Assembly (NCBI GenBank): GCA_958415625.1
Contig: CATYZI010000006.1
Location: 1-64,000, forward strand
Origin: an uncultured Collinsella sp.
Lineage (GTDB): Bacteria; Actinomycetota; Coriobacteriia; Coriobacteriales; Coriobacteriaceae
DNA: 64,000 bases
Direction: 5' to 3'
The notes under the pieces are model-generated. The model made no database searches. It had not been told where the DNA came from and worked only from the letters and a program-made list of their open reading frames with translations. Both the position numbers and the translations under genes were made by a program. Shown in pieces: positions 8,732-16,710 of the stretch; within the stretch, counting starts at the first letter, position 1; every line of letters begins with the position of its first letter.

Positions 8732-8923
8732 ATGACACCGATCGCTCCGCTCAAGATGCTCGTCGCGCCCGCCGCCAAGGCCATCACCCGACTCGGTTCT
8801 TCCATGACCTACGACGATGTCCCCTGCGCCGTTGAGGCGCGTTCGGACAGCTGCCCCTACCTGGGCCACGTCCCCTACTTTGCGCCTAAGCTCGCTTCTG
8901 ATCCCGAGCACCGCGAACAGTAA
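8732..8923 (+). CDS. Small hypothetical protein, 63 aa
   Basis: I do not recognise this protein. It has AAGGAG five bases before an ATG, a recognisable promoter upstream and a clear stop, and it is the only plus-strand gene in the agmatine region. The sequence starts MTPIAPLKMLVAPAAKA and ends with CPYLGHVPYFAPKL; there is no membrane segment. It lies between the antiporter gene and the LuxR-type gene, so it could be a small partner of either, but nothing shows a function. Confidence 0.5.
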   Translation: MTPIAPLKMLVAPAAKAITRLGSSMTYDDVPCAVEARSDSCPYLGHVPYFAPKLASDPEHREQ

Positions 8924-8958
8924 TCCAAGATGCAGCCAGCGCCGCACAACTCGCGGCA

Positions 8959-10368
8959 CTACTGTTTTGGTGCAAAGCGACCTGTCCCCCTTGCGCCAAC
9001 GCCGGGATTGTCGATGCTGCGGCCGCGGCGCGATATGAGGCGCGAAACCTCGCCCAGCAACACGCCGATCACCACACCCATGAGGATCGGCAACTTTGAC
9101 ATCTCGGCGGGCGAGCTGTTAAGCGGCACGATTGTCGCAACAATCGAAAGCACGAGTTCTACCACCGGCACCGCAAGCGCTACCGCAAGCACCTTGCCCT
9201 CGAAGGGCGCGCGAAACACACGCGGGCGGTCGTCGTATTTACGCAGGCGCCAAAACGCCGGGAACATCGGGATATAGCTCATGAGCAGAAAGACGACGTT
9301 CATCGAGAAGAAGACCCAAAAGACGTCGGAACCTTCGCCCAGCGGAATCTGAAGTAGCAGCACCAAGCTGGCAAAACAACCGTTAATGAGTGCCGAGCCG
9401 TTGGGCATGCCGGTCTTCTTGGACACCAGCGCAAAGGGACGCGGCATGTTGCCATGGCGCGCGGCATAGCTCGCCACGTTGTTGACGCCAAAACTCCAGC
9501 AGATCATGTTGGCAAACAGCGTTACCAGAAAGGCCATGCCCACGATCATTGTCAGCGGGTGAGCGCGCCCCACCATGGCGGCAACCGCGTCCACAATGCC
9601 CGAATCGAGCGAAAGCTGCTCGGTGGGAACCGCAGCCCCAATGCCGATGCCGCAAATGATGTAAATCGCCGCGATGGCAACGCCACCGGCGATAACCGCC
9701 TTGGGGATATCGCGCGACGGATTCTTCATCGTGCTGGCAAAGGTCGCGACCACCTCAAAGCCCATAAAGTTGAATAGGATGATTGAAAGATACGTCAGTG
9801 AGTTAGTGTCTCCCAGATCGGGGACAAAGGTCTTAAACGACATATCGTTGGCAAAGCCGTTATTGCAGGCAAACCAGATGCCGACGATTCCCACCACGGC
9901 GGTAATGAGCACCTTGATGACGGCGCCGCCATCCATGACCCAATCGGCCTCGGCCACCGGCTGCATTGCCATGACCGTGACGCCCCACACAAAGGCAAGC
10001 TCGATGGCAATTCGGACCCCAAGCGAAAATTCGATGCCCCATACCGCATTGATGACACTGGGGAACATGCAGGCGATACTTGCCACCCACAGCGGAAAGT
10101 TGACCCAATAGCACCAGGAGCAGCGGGCGCCCCAACGGTCGCCCAAGCCCAGGCGAACCCAATCGTACAGGCCGCCCTCGGAATCGAACGCTGTACCGAG
10201 CTCGGCCACCACCAGGCCATAGGGAAGCAAAAACGTAATGATGAGGAAGATCCACCAGAAGAACTGCACGTTACCCATGGCAGATGCCGGAGCAGCCGCC
10301 TCGATGGTAAAGACAACGCAGATAACCGAGAGGATGACCTCGAACAGGGAGAACTTTTTACCTGCCAT
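8959..10368 (-). CDS. APC-family amino acid/polyamine antiporter (AguD-like), copy 1
   Basis: An inner-membrane transporter of 469 aa with about twelve helices, of the amino acid-polyamine-organocation superfamily. It is close to the product of 12442-13881: both share CVVF.xEAAAPA, FFWWIFLIITFLLPYG, VVAELGT and GFANDMS. In agmatine-deiminase clusters the AguD antiporter swaps agmatine for putrescine. Two copies suggest a second substrate or condition. Start has GGGAAG upstream. The last residues (GARGTGRFAPKQ) are encoded by a GGGGAC-type hairpin lying over the 3' end. It is preceded by a terminator hairpin overlapped by a short ORF. Confidence 0.85.
   Translation of the reverse strand: MAGKKFSLFEVILSVICVVFTIEAAAPASAMGNVQFFWWIFLIITFLLPYGLVVAELGTAFDSEGGLYDWVRLGLGDRWGARCSWCYWVNFPLWVASIACMFPSVINAVWGIEFSLGVRIAIELAFVWGVTVMAMQPVAEADWVMDGGAVIKVLITAVVGIVGIWFACNNGFANDMSFKTFVPDLGDTNSLTYLSIILFNFMGFEVVATFASTMKNPSRDIPKAVIAGGVAIAAIYIICGIGIGAAVPTEQLSLDSGIVDAVAAMVGRAHPLTMIVGMAFLVTLFANMICWSFGVNNVASYAARHGNMPRPFALVSKKTGMPNGSALINGCFASLVLLLQIPLGEGSDVFWVFFSMNVVFLLMSYIPMFPAFWRLRKYDDRPRVFRAPFEGKVLAVALAVPVVELVLSIVATIVPLNSSPAEMSKLPILMGVVIGVLLGEVSRLISRRGRSIDNPGVGARGTGRFAPKQ
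8969..8998. repeat. GGGGAC-core hairpin inside the antiporter 3' end
   Basis: The minus strand reads GGGGGACAGGTCGC between arms TGGCGCAA and TTTGCACCA. It overlaps the last codons of the antiporter and appears to have replaced the original C-terminus. Confidence 0.55.
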
Positions 10369-10540
10369 GGCACGCTTCCCCTACAGCAAAAAGGATGGCA
10401 TCTGTACCGAAGGCGCAGCCCAAGGTAGGGTTGCAGGCCGCGTCACCGGTACAGGTGCCATCCCAAAGAGAGGAGAGGATGCAATTGTTGGACCAACGCT
10501 CGCGGAACAGGCGCGTGTAGATAACGATACGCTGGTACAT
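10358..10540 (-). CDS. Possible leader ORF of the antiporter, 60 aa
   Basis: A short ORF with GGAG five bases before its ATG. Its stop lies eight bases inside the antiporter gene, which permits translational coupling. The N-terminus is arginine-rich (MYQRIVIYTRLFRERW, four Arg in the first 15 residues) and the rest has five cysteines and no membrane segment. It runs straight through the terminator hairpin at 10388-10463. An arginine-sensing leader peptide is possible, although classical leader peptides stop before their terminator. It could also be chance. Confidence 0.35.
   Translation of the reverse strand: MYQRIVIYTRLFRERWSNNCILSSLWDGTCTGDAACNPTLGCAFGTDAILFAVGEACHGR
10388..10463 (-). terminator. 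Intrinsic terminator or attenuator just before the antiporter gene
   Basis: A 17-bp stem (GGATGGCA-CTGTACCG and complement, one mismatch) followed on the minus strand by five T, ending 20 bases before the antiporter start. As it lies upstream of a gene in the same operon direction, it either ends the aguA transcript or is a conditional attenuator. Confidence 0.7.
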
Positions 10541-10594
10541 AGATACTCCGATCAAAACGGTCGCGCTCGCAACCGGAAACTTTCGGCAATTGAA

Positions 10595-10664
10595 GACGCG
10601 TCTGACCTGGGAAATTCAAGCGAACAATTGGCCTAACCCGCAATAAATCCCAGATCAGACGTGT
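10595..10664. repeat. Imperfect 17-bp inverted repeat in the aguA-antiporter gap
   Basis: ACGCGTCTGACCTGGGA faces a complement with two changes across a 34-base loop. A further hairpin, GGGCACTCCG / CGGAGTGCCC, is at 10681-10712. Confidence 0.5.
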
Positions 10665-10760
10665 ACTCAATCAAAGAGGCGGGCACTCCGAAGTGGAGGC
10701 AACGGAGTGCCCAAAGAAAACCCAACCAATCAATCAGGTAGTCCCTGTCCGATTGATCGA

Positions 10761-10864
10761 CTTGGTTTTCGAGGTGCCCCAGGTCGCCGCGAAAGAGGAG
10801 CGAAGCGTACTTTGGTACGCGAGCGACGGCTTGAGCGGCGAGATGGGGTGCCTCGGAAAGCCAG
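10761..10864 (-). ncRNA. About 100-base nested hairpin directly behind aguA
   Basis: Three nested helices with a common centre: an outer about 20-bp stem with several G-U pairs, CGCCGC/GCGGCG, and a tip GCGTAC-TTTG-GTACGC. It begins five bases after the aguA stop. It could be a 3'-UTR stabiliser, a regulatory RNA for the downstream antiporter or a mobile palindrome. There is no U-tract. Confidence 0.4.
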
Positions 10865-10868
10865 ACGA

Positions 10869-12074
10869 TTAAGCCGACGGCTCCTGCTGGGTAATGCAGT
10901 GGATATTGCCGCCGCCGAAGACGACCTGCTCGGACTGAACGCCGACGCACTTGTAGACGCCCTCGCCCCAGACCTCGTCGTAGATCTTCTGGAGCGTGTC
11001 AACGGCCAGCTGGTCGTTCTCGTCGCCGTACTGCGGGACGATAACGCCGTGGTTGGTGACCAGGTAGTTCATGTAGGAGGCGATCAGCGGCTCGTCGGGG
11101 ACGCGCGGCTCGGCGTTCTCGTCGGCGTCGATGGTGTCGCAGGAGGCCTGGTCCATGAACAGCGGGTTCACGGGCATGCAGAGCTTGTAGACCTTCATCT
11201 TGCGGCCCTTGGCGTCAACGGCGTTGGAGAGGGTCTCGTAGGCGGCGTGACACTGCTCGTAGAACGGATACTCGGGATCGTCGGTCCAGATGCAGGCCAT
11301 GACGCCCGGAGCGATGAACGTGGCGACGTCGTCGATGTGGCCGTTGGTCTCCTCGGGGTCGATGCCCTCCTTGACCCAGATGACCTTCTCGACACCCAGG
11401 TAATCCTTGAGGTGCTCGTCCATGTAGGCGCGAAGCTCCTCGCTCCAGGGCTCAAACTTCTTCTTGAACTTGGGCCAGATGGACTCGGGATCCTCTTCCT
11501 CCTCGAGCACTGCAGAGCAGGTGCGGCCCGGGGAAAGCAGGCACTGGTCGGTCACGACAAGGGTGCCCTCGCCGTCGACGGTGATGGAGCCACCCTCGAG
11601 GATCATGTCATCGGGACGGTAGCGGCGGCAGCCGGAGAGCTCGGCCATCTTGAGGGCGATCTGCTCGTCCTTGTCCCACGGGAAATAGAGGCCGTCGACG
11701 AGACCGCCGTAGGCGTTGAAGTGCCAGTGGTTGGCGCGCTTCTCGCCCTTGCCGTTGATGACGTAGGTGGCGGCGGTGTCGCGGAACCAGGCGTCGTCGG
11801 TGGTCATCTCGATAACGGTGACGTTCTCATCGTTCTCAAAGACGGCCTTGCAGTTGGCATAGTCGACCTGGTTGGCGCACATATAGACCGGGGTGAACTC
11901 GGAGATGGCGCGGGCGATGGCGGCATACTGCTTCTGAGCCGGCTTGGCGCCGTGGGCCCAGGTGTCGGTGCGGTGGGGCCAACCCATCCACACGCGATCC
12001 TGCGGGGCGAACTCAGCGGGCATAAAGAAGCCGTCGGCCTTGGGGGTGGACTCGGACTCGGTGATCGTACGCAT
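10869..12074 (-). CDS. aguA: Agmatine deiminase
   Basis: Hydrolyses agmatine to N-carbamoylputrescine and ammonia. The 401-aa protein belongs to the guanidino-group-modifying (pentein) family: RVWMGWPHRTDTW near the N-terminus, DAWFRDTAATYV, NGHIDDVATF and the closing GGGNIHCITQQ with the nucleophile Cys393. It is about 30 residues longer than usual agmatine deiminases because of an acidic insert (LEEEEDPESIWPKFKKKFE) after the first third. Start at MRTITESES has GGAGG upstream. It stands between the two antiporter genes and downstream of ptcA, as in agmatine catabolic operons. Confidence 0.93.
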   Translation of the reverse strand: MRTITESESTPKADGFFMPAEFAPQDRVWMGWPHRTDTWAHGAKPAQKQYAAIARAISEFTPVYMCANQVDYANCKAVFENDENVTVIEMTTDDAWFRDTAATYVINGKGEKRANHWHFNAYGGLVDGLYFPWDKDEQIALKMAELSGCRRYRPDDMILEGGSITVDGEGTLVVTDQCLLSPGRTCSAVLEEEEDPESIWPKFKKKFEPWSEELRAYMDEHLKDYLGVEKVIWVKEGIDPEETNGHIDDVATFIAPGVMACIWTDDPEYPFYEQCHAAYETLSNAVDAKGRKMKVYKLCMPVNPLFMDQASCDTIDADENAEPRVPDEPLIASYMNYLVTNHGVIVPQYGDENDQLAVDTLQKIYDEVWGEGVYKCVGVQSEQVVFGGGNIHCITQQEPSA

Positions 12075-12441
12075 AAGATTTCCTCCAAATCGAACGATCG
12101 CTTGCTGCGGGCGGGTTACCCGCAGCCTAAAACCAAGAGATGGTAGGCGCCCGTTCCCCGGCAAAGGTCGGGGCGCCCGGCGCCGGTTTTCACGGAATCG
12201 CACCGGCAAGCGACGACGTAACCAAGTGCGCGGAGACAAAACGCACGAAGGATACGGAAGAGAGATTGGGGTGGGCGGTGGTTACCGGAGCTATCGCTCA
12301 CACCCACCCCGGGGAATGGTTAGCAAACCTGTCGCTTGGGCACGCCTCCGAAGAGGCTAGAGTGCCCAGAGTCGGGAGCGACAAGCCCGACGAAGCGCGC
12401 GTTGGTGCACGAGGAGGGTTGGAGCCCCAGAACCGGGTGCT
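12075..12441 (-). ncRNA. Structured leader upstream of aguA
   Basis: Read on the minus strand this 367-base gap folds into consecutive helices: TGTCGCT/AGCGACA enclosing GGGCAC/GTGCCC and a GCCTC-TTCG-GAGGC tip (near 12340-12395), then GGTGGG/CCCACC (near 12270-12315), a GGGCGCC-type stem, and GCTGCGGG/CCCGCAGC close to the start. It matches no riboswitch or T-box class I know. It may be a leader that controls aguA or a chain of intergenic palindromes. Confidence 0.35.
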
Positions 12442-13881
12442 CTAGTTCTCCTCGGCCTCGGCGGCCTCCTCAGCGAGACGCTGGGCTGCGAGCTCAGGGG
12501 TCAGACCCTTGTACTCTTCCTTGCGGCCCTTGGCGCTGACGACGCGGACGACCTCGCCGATGAGCACGAGCACGATGAAGATAACGATCATCGGGAGCTT
12601 GTCGCCAATCTCGGCGGCGGAGAACGGCACCAGCGTTGCGACGATGGCCAGGACCAGCTCGATGCAGGGGATGGCCAGCATGACCTTCATCATGGTGCCC
12701 TTAAACGGGAACGTGAAGATGCGCTCACGGTTCGGGTCGTTCTTACGAAGGTTGAGGAACGCCGGGAACATCGGGATGTAGGTCAGCAGCAGGAAGACGA
12801 CGGAGGTGCCGAAGAGCATCCAGAAGACACCGTTGGAGATGGCGTCGATGGGAACCAGCTGCAGGCACAGCACCAGGGAGGCAACGATGGCGTTGACCAG
12901 GTTGGCGCCGTTGGGCATATCGTCATCCGAGATCATCGAGGCGAAGACCTTGGGCATGTTGCCGTGCTCGGCAGCGTAGCGGGCGACGGAGTTGACGCCG
13001 AAGGACCAGGCGGCCATGTTGGCGAACAGGGTGATCAGGAAGGCGATGCAGATGACCTTGAAGATCATGGAGTCGCCCACCATGGTCTGGACTGCGACGA
13101 TCATGCCGTAGTCGGGATCGATGGAGTCGGCCGGCACCGCAGCGCCGATGCCAAAGCCAGCGAACAGGTAGATCACGGCGATGGACAGGCCACCGACGAT
13201 GATAGCCTTGGGAATATCGCGAGCGGGATCGGCCATGTCATCGGTCATGGTGCAGATGACCTCGAAGCCCATGAAGTTAAAGATGATGATCGACAGGTAA
13301 CCGAGAGCGTTGGTGTTGGTGAGCTCGGGCAGGAAGGTGGCAGCGGACATGTCGTTCGCAAAACCGTTCTCCATGGCATACCAAATGCCCAAAGCGCCAA
13401 CGATAACGGCGACGGCGACCTTGATGATGGCGCCACCGTTAAGGACCCACTCGGAGTCGGCCGCCTTGGAGCGGCCCATGAGGTAGACGATCCACACAAA
13501 GGCAAGATCGATACCCATCTTGGCGATCAAGTTGAACTCAACGCCAAAGACCATGCCCAAAATGTCGGGGAACATGGTAGCCAGCGAGGCAATCCACAGC
13601 GGGTAGTTGACCCAGTAGTAATACGAGATGCGGGCGCCCCATTTGTCGCCCAGGCCATCGCGTACCCAGTCGTAAATGCCGCCCTCGCCGTCATAGGTGG
13701 TGCCGAGCTCGGCAACAACCATGCCATAAGGAAGCAGGAAGGTCAGGATCAGGAAGATCCACCAGAAGAACTGCTGGTTGCCAATGGCAGCAGCAGGAGC
13801 GGCGGCCTCGCAAACGAAGACGACGCAGATGATGGTCGAAATGACCGTCAAAAAGGAAAGCTTTTTCTTTCCGTCGCTCAT
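12442..13881 (-). CDS. aguD: Agmatine/putrescine antiporter (APC family)
   Basis: A 479-aa, about twelve-helix antiporter placed between ptcA and aguA, the usual position of the agmatine-putrescine exchanger, which would bring in agmatine and export the putrescine formed. Sequence features: CEAAAPAAAIGNQQFFWW in helix 1-2, YDGEGGIYDWVRDGLG, and FGIGAAVPADS. A long acidic C-terminal tail (AQRLAEEAAEAEEN) is absent from the paralogue at 8959. Start has GGAG six bases upstream. Gene symbol follows context; the polyamine specificity is inferred. Confidence 0.82.
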   Translation of the reverse strand: MSDGKKKLSFLTVISTIICVVFVCEAAAPAAAIGNQQFFWWIFLILTFLLPYGMVVAELGTTYDGEGGIYDWVRDGLGDKWGARISYYYWVNYPLWIASLATMFPDILGMVFGVEFNLIAKMGIDLAFVWIVYLMGRSKAADSEWVLNGGAIIKVAVAVIVGALGIWYAMENGFANDMSAATFLPELTNTNALGYLSIIIFNFMGFEVICTMTDDMADPARDIPKAIIVGGLSIAVIYLFAGFGIGAAVPADSIDPDYGMIVAVQTMVGDSMIFKVICIAFLITLFANMAAWSFGVNSVARYAAEHGNMPKVFASMISDDDMPNGANLVNAIVASLVLCLQLVPIDAISNGVFWMLFGTSVVFLLLTYIPMFPAFLNLRKNDPNRERIFTFPFKGTMMKVMLAIPCIELVLAIVATLVPFSAAEIGDKLPMIVIFIVLVLIGEVVRVVSAKGRKEEYKGLTPELAAQRLAEEAAEAEEN

Positions 13882-13912
13882 GATGAGCTCCTTCGCTCAG
13901 TCTTGGACAGAT

Positions 13913-13951
13913 CCGAGGCCCAAGGTACTAAGGCAATTGCCTGAGCCTCGG
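13913..13951 (-). terminator. Hairpin between ptcA and aguD
   Basis: CCGAGGC / GCCTCGG with a 24-base loop, in the 132-base gap. It lacks a U-tract and more likely modulates expression between the two genes than ends it. Confidence 0.35.
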
Positions 13952-14013
13952 TGAGCGGGCGACAGGAGACGAGCATCCGCCGCCCGCAAACGTGCGTTTA
14001 GCAGGCTTAAGGC

Positions 14014-15087
14014 TTAGAGCTGCTCGAGAGCCTCGAGAGCGGCGTGAAGCTCGGCCTTGGCGGAGTACTCGACACCCTCGTCGTTGAGCGGGGTGCGCTT
14101 GCCCAGGGCAGCGAGGAGAGCACGGATGGAGTGCTTGCGGTTCTCGGCCTCGACCCAGCACAGGGAGCGCTCGGGATCGTCCATAACCTCGTCGACGACT
14201 TCCTCGTTGCGAGTGGCCGGCAGGCAGTGCATGAACTTGGAGTTGGGGCCGGCGAAGTTCATCATGTCCATGGTGACCTGATACTTGGGGTAGAACACGT
14301 CCATGTAGTTCTCGCCCGAGACCTCCTCGTCGTACAGGCCATACCACACGTCGGTGTAGATGAAGTCGGCGCCCTTGATGCACTCGATGTCGTCGGAGAT
14401 GACGACGGAGCCGCCGGAGACCTTGCAGTTCTCCTCGGCGATGGCCATCATCTGCTTGCCGAACTCGGCGCGCTCCTCAACGGTGCCAACGTGCAGGCCG
14501 CCGTCGGGGATCTGGTGGCCCTTGGGTCCAAACTGGACAAACTTCATGCCGACCTTGGAGGCGATGAACATGAGGGAGACGCAGACCTGGGTGGCGTCGC
14601 CGATGAAGGCCAGGGTGCAGTCCTCGATCTTCTTGCCCTCGGGGAGGTTCTCGAGCATGGTCATGAGGTCGCCCATCTCCTGCGTGGGATGGTTGAACTC
14701 GGACATGCCATTGATGACGGGCACAGCGGAGCCCTCGGCGAGGCCGACGACGTCCTTGTGACGGTCAACGCGAGCCATCATGATGTCGAGCAGCGAGCCC
14801 ATAACGCGAGCGGTGTCGCCCAGGGACTCGTGACCGCCGAGCTGGATGGTGCCAGGGCCATAGAACTGAGCATGGCCGCCGAGGTCGGTCATAGCGGTCT
14901 CGAAGGAAAGACGGGTGCGGGTGGAAACCTGCTGGAAGATCATGCCAAGGCTCTGGTTGCGGAGCAGGTGCGGATAATAACCGTCAACCTTGATGGCCTT
15001 CTTCATTGCCAGGCCAAGATCCTCGATAGCCAGGATCTGCTCTTTGGTGAAGTCGTTGGTGTCGATGAAATCCTTAGGCAGCGCCAT
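14014..15087 (-). CDS. ptcA: Putrescine carbamoyltransferase (ornithine carbamoyltransferase family)
   Basis: Phosphorolyses N-carbamoylputrescine to putrescine and carbamoyl phosphate, which can yield ATP through carbamate kinase (no such gene in the window). The 357-aa protein has the carbamoyl-phosphate site STRTR at residues 55-59, [24 protein letters not shown] and the HCLPATR motif. The putrescine rather than ornithine specificity is inferred from the aguA-aguD context and from lack of other arginine genes. Start MALPKDF has AAAGGA upstream. It is the first gene of the operon, divergent from the regulator at 15417. Confidence 0.85.
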   Translation of the reverse strand: MALPKDFIDTNDFTKEQILAIEDLGLAMKKAIKVDGYYPHLLRNQSLGMIFQQVSTRTRLSFETAMTDLGGHAQFYGPGTIQLGGHESLGDTARVMGSLLDIMMARVDRHKDVVGLAEGSAVPVINGMSEFNHPTQEMGDLMTMLENLPEGKKIEDCTLAFIGDATQVCVSLMFIASKVGMKFVQFGPKGHQIPDGGLHVGTVEERAEFGKQMMAIAEENCKVSGGSVVISDDIECIKGADFIYTDVWYGLYDEEVSGENYMDVFYPKYQVTMDMMNFAGPNSKFMHCLPATRNEEVVDEVMDDPERSLCWVEAENRKHSIRALLAALGKRTPLNDEGVEYSAKAELHAALEALEQL

Positions 15088-15209
15088 GCCGATTCCTTTC
15101 CGCCGGTCGTGCCGACTATTGCTATGAGGCGCTCGAACATCACGCCTCGTGTTGACAAGACCATCATTCACCCGTATGCAATTTTTACCTAGTTTATTCG
15201 GGATTAAAG

Positions 15210-15299
15210 ACCGTTCACGGAGTTACACCCCCTCTAAACCAATATAAACCCGCAGGTAGCCAGCTTGCAGGGGGTTTACTATCTAGAACCGCGAACGGT
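15210..15299. promoter_or_regulatory. Divergent control region between ptcA and its LuxR regulator
   Basis: Gap 15088-15416. It holds ACCGTTCACGG at 15210-15220 and the same motif inverted, CCGCGAACGGT, at 15289-15299. Between them is AACCCGCAGGT followed by GCAGGGGGTTTAC, like the GCAGGTTTA repeats before the amidohydrolase gene and thus a candidate site for the LuxR regulators. Confidence 0.5.
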
Positions 15300-15416
15300 A
15301 TACGGCTATGCTGTATCTCGGCGCCTAATCCGCAATGGAACGAAGGGTTGAGACGTCTATATCCCACAAGGTATACAGGGCTCGGCCATAGATGAAATGA
15401 GATGGGACGGTGGCAG

Positions 15417-16382
15417 ATGAACACCCTGATGTTCTTCTATACCCTAGCGATACTCGTGATCTGTATTGTGACGGCAGTGCTTTCGCTTGCCGCCTATGCC
15501 TCGTCTCGTCGACGCTTCTTTATCTATGGCAGCGGCGTTTTTATTTGCTATGCCATCGAGATGACCGAGATCTTCTTTTTTGAATACACGTTGCAAAACC
15601 AGAGTTTTCCAGCCAGCGACTATTACTCAATTACCATGCCTGTGTTGCGGACCCTTGTGGCGACCGCTTCACAAGCTTTTATCTGGCTCATTGCCATGGA
15701 CTTGCTCGACAAACATTCAAAAAAGCAGTTTGTTATTCCCGTCGCAACGTTCTTCCTGAGCGAGCTGCTGGTCATTGTCGCTGTCCCCTACGGCCCCATG
15801 CATCAATGGCTCTACTACACGATGCGTCAGGTATTCCTTGTATTTGTGGGACTGTATATCTTTTGGACGGCGCATAAAAGCACGCAGGTCGAGCTTAAGG
15901 CGCGCGTCAACAATCAACGAAAGCACCTCATTATCGGCGCCATTCTGGTCGGGTGCATCGTTGCCGAGGATTTCTACAACATCCTTGTTGTTCCCATGAG
16001 CCTGGCACCCTCTTGGCTGCAGCTGTACCTGTCCGAGCGCAACTTTAGCGAGAACATCTTTGCGTGCTACTTTGCGATTCTGCTGATCATCTATGCCTAT
16101 CACGTGCTTTCGATTCGCATGCAGGAGGCGCCCGAGGAAAAGAACGTCAGCGATCTTGATCGACACATCGAAGAGCAGATGCCCTTCTATCGCAACGCCT
16201 ACAAGCTCTCCAACCGCGAAACCGAAGTCATGCGTCTGGTTGTGTTGGGCAAATCGAACCAAGAGATCGCTGACGAGCTCTTCCTTGCCGTGGGCACCGT
16301 CAAGACCCATATCCACAACATCCTGGTCAAAACTGAGCAGCAAAACCGCACGACGCTCATCCTCCACTTTTGGAAACGATAA
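15417..16382 (+). CDS. AguR-like membrane LuxR-family regulator, copy 2
   Basis: A 321-aa one-component regulator: about seven hydrophobic segments to residue 235, then a LuxR helix-turn-helix (LSNRETEVMRLVVLGKSNQEIADEL, VGTVKTHIHNILVKT). It faces away from ptcA, the standard arrangement for AguR, and is the better candidate for the agmatine sensor. It shares architecture and a C-terminal FW(K/R) ending with the paralogue at 7611. Start is uncertain: the ATG at 15417 has GGACGG upstream; an in-frame ATG at 15402 would add five residues. Confidence 0.82.
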   Translation: MNTLMFFYTLAILVICIVTAVLSLAAYASSRRRFFIYGSGVFICYAIEMTEIFFFEYTLQNQSFPASDYYSITMPVLRTLVATASQAFIWLIAMDLLDKHSKKQFVIPVATFFLSELLVIVAVPYGPMHQWLYYTMRQVFLVFVGLYIFWTAHKSTQVELKARVNNQRKHLIIGAILVGCIVAEDFYNILVVPMSLAPSWLQLYLSERNFSENIFACYFAILLIIYAYHVLSIRMQEAPEEKNVSDLDRHIEEQMPFYRNAYKLSNRETEVMRLVVLGKSNQEIADELFLAVGTVKTHIHNILVKTEQQNRTTLILHFWKR

Positions 16383-16681
16383 CCTACCAAAAAGGGACAG
16401 GTTTATTTTGGCAGGTTTTATCTGGGCAAATGCCAAAACCGCCGCGAGGGAGCTACTTTCCCTCGCGGCGGTTTTCTAGCAGTAAAACCAAGTGAGTAGG
16501 CTTTTGGCGGGATGCCGAGCACGCCCCAAAACACCACCGCCCTGACCTGCGGTTTTATTGAGCGTTTGGCGCGGTGTGCTCGACAAGTCCAAAAAAGTCT
16601 ACTCACTTGCATCTGAGAGGCATCCGATAGACAAAAAACCGCCGCGGAAGGGGGCCGACTCCCTCCGCGGCGGTTGTTTGC
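16383..16681. repeat. 299-bp four-hairpin block, copy 2
   Basis: Same order of hairpins as 2459-2757: GGGGAC-type hairpin 16383-16416, G+C-rich stem 16435-16475, 121-bp palindrome 16489-16609, second G+C-rich stem 16634-16680. It starts at the stop codon of the LuxR gene and fills the gap to the convergent ABC permease gene. Confidence 0.85.
16489..16609. repeat. 121-bp palindrome (family B), copy 2
   Basis: Arms CAAGTGAGTAGG and its near complement CTACTCACTTG, inner GCCGAGCAC / GTGCTCG, centre GACCTGCGGTTTTA. Same length as copy 1. Confidence 0.8.
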
Positions 16682-16710
16682 GTTAGTTTTGCGACGGTTT
16701 TGCCCGCTTG

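Noticed and set aside
10761..10864. Integron attC site
   Set aside because: It is palindromic, but lacks the GTTRRRY-type core sites and there is no integrase.
12075..12441. T-box leader upstream of aguA
   Set aside because: A GGTGGGTGT stretch recalls the T-box bulge, but there is no match to the conserved T-box core and no antiterminator-terminator pair with a U-tract.
14014..15087. Catabolic ornithine carbamoyltransferase of an arginine deiminase pathway
   Set aside because: No arginine deiminase is present, while agmatine deiminase and an AguD-like antiporter adjoin it; the putrescine enzyme fits better.
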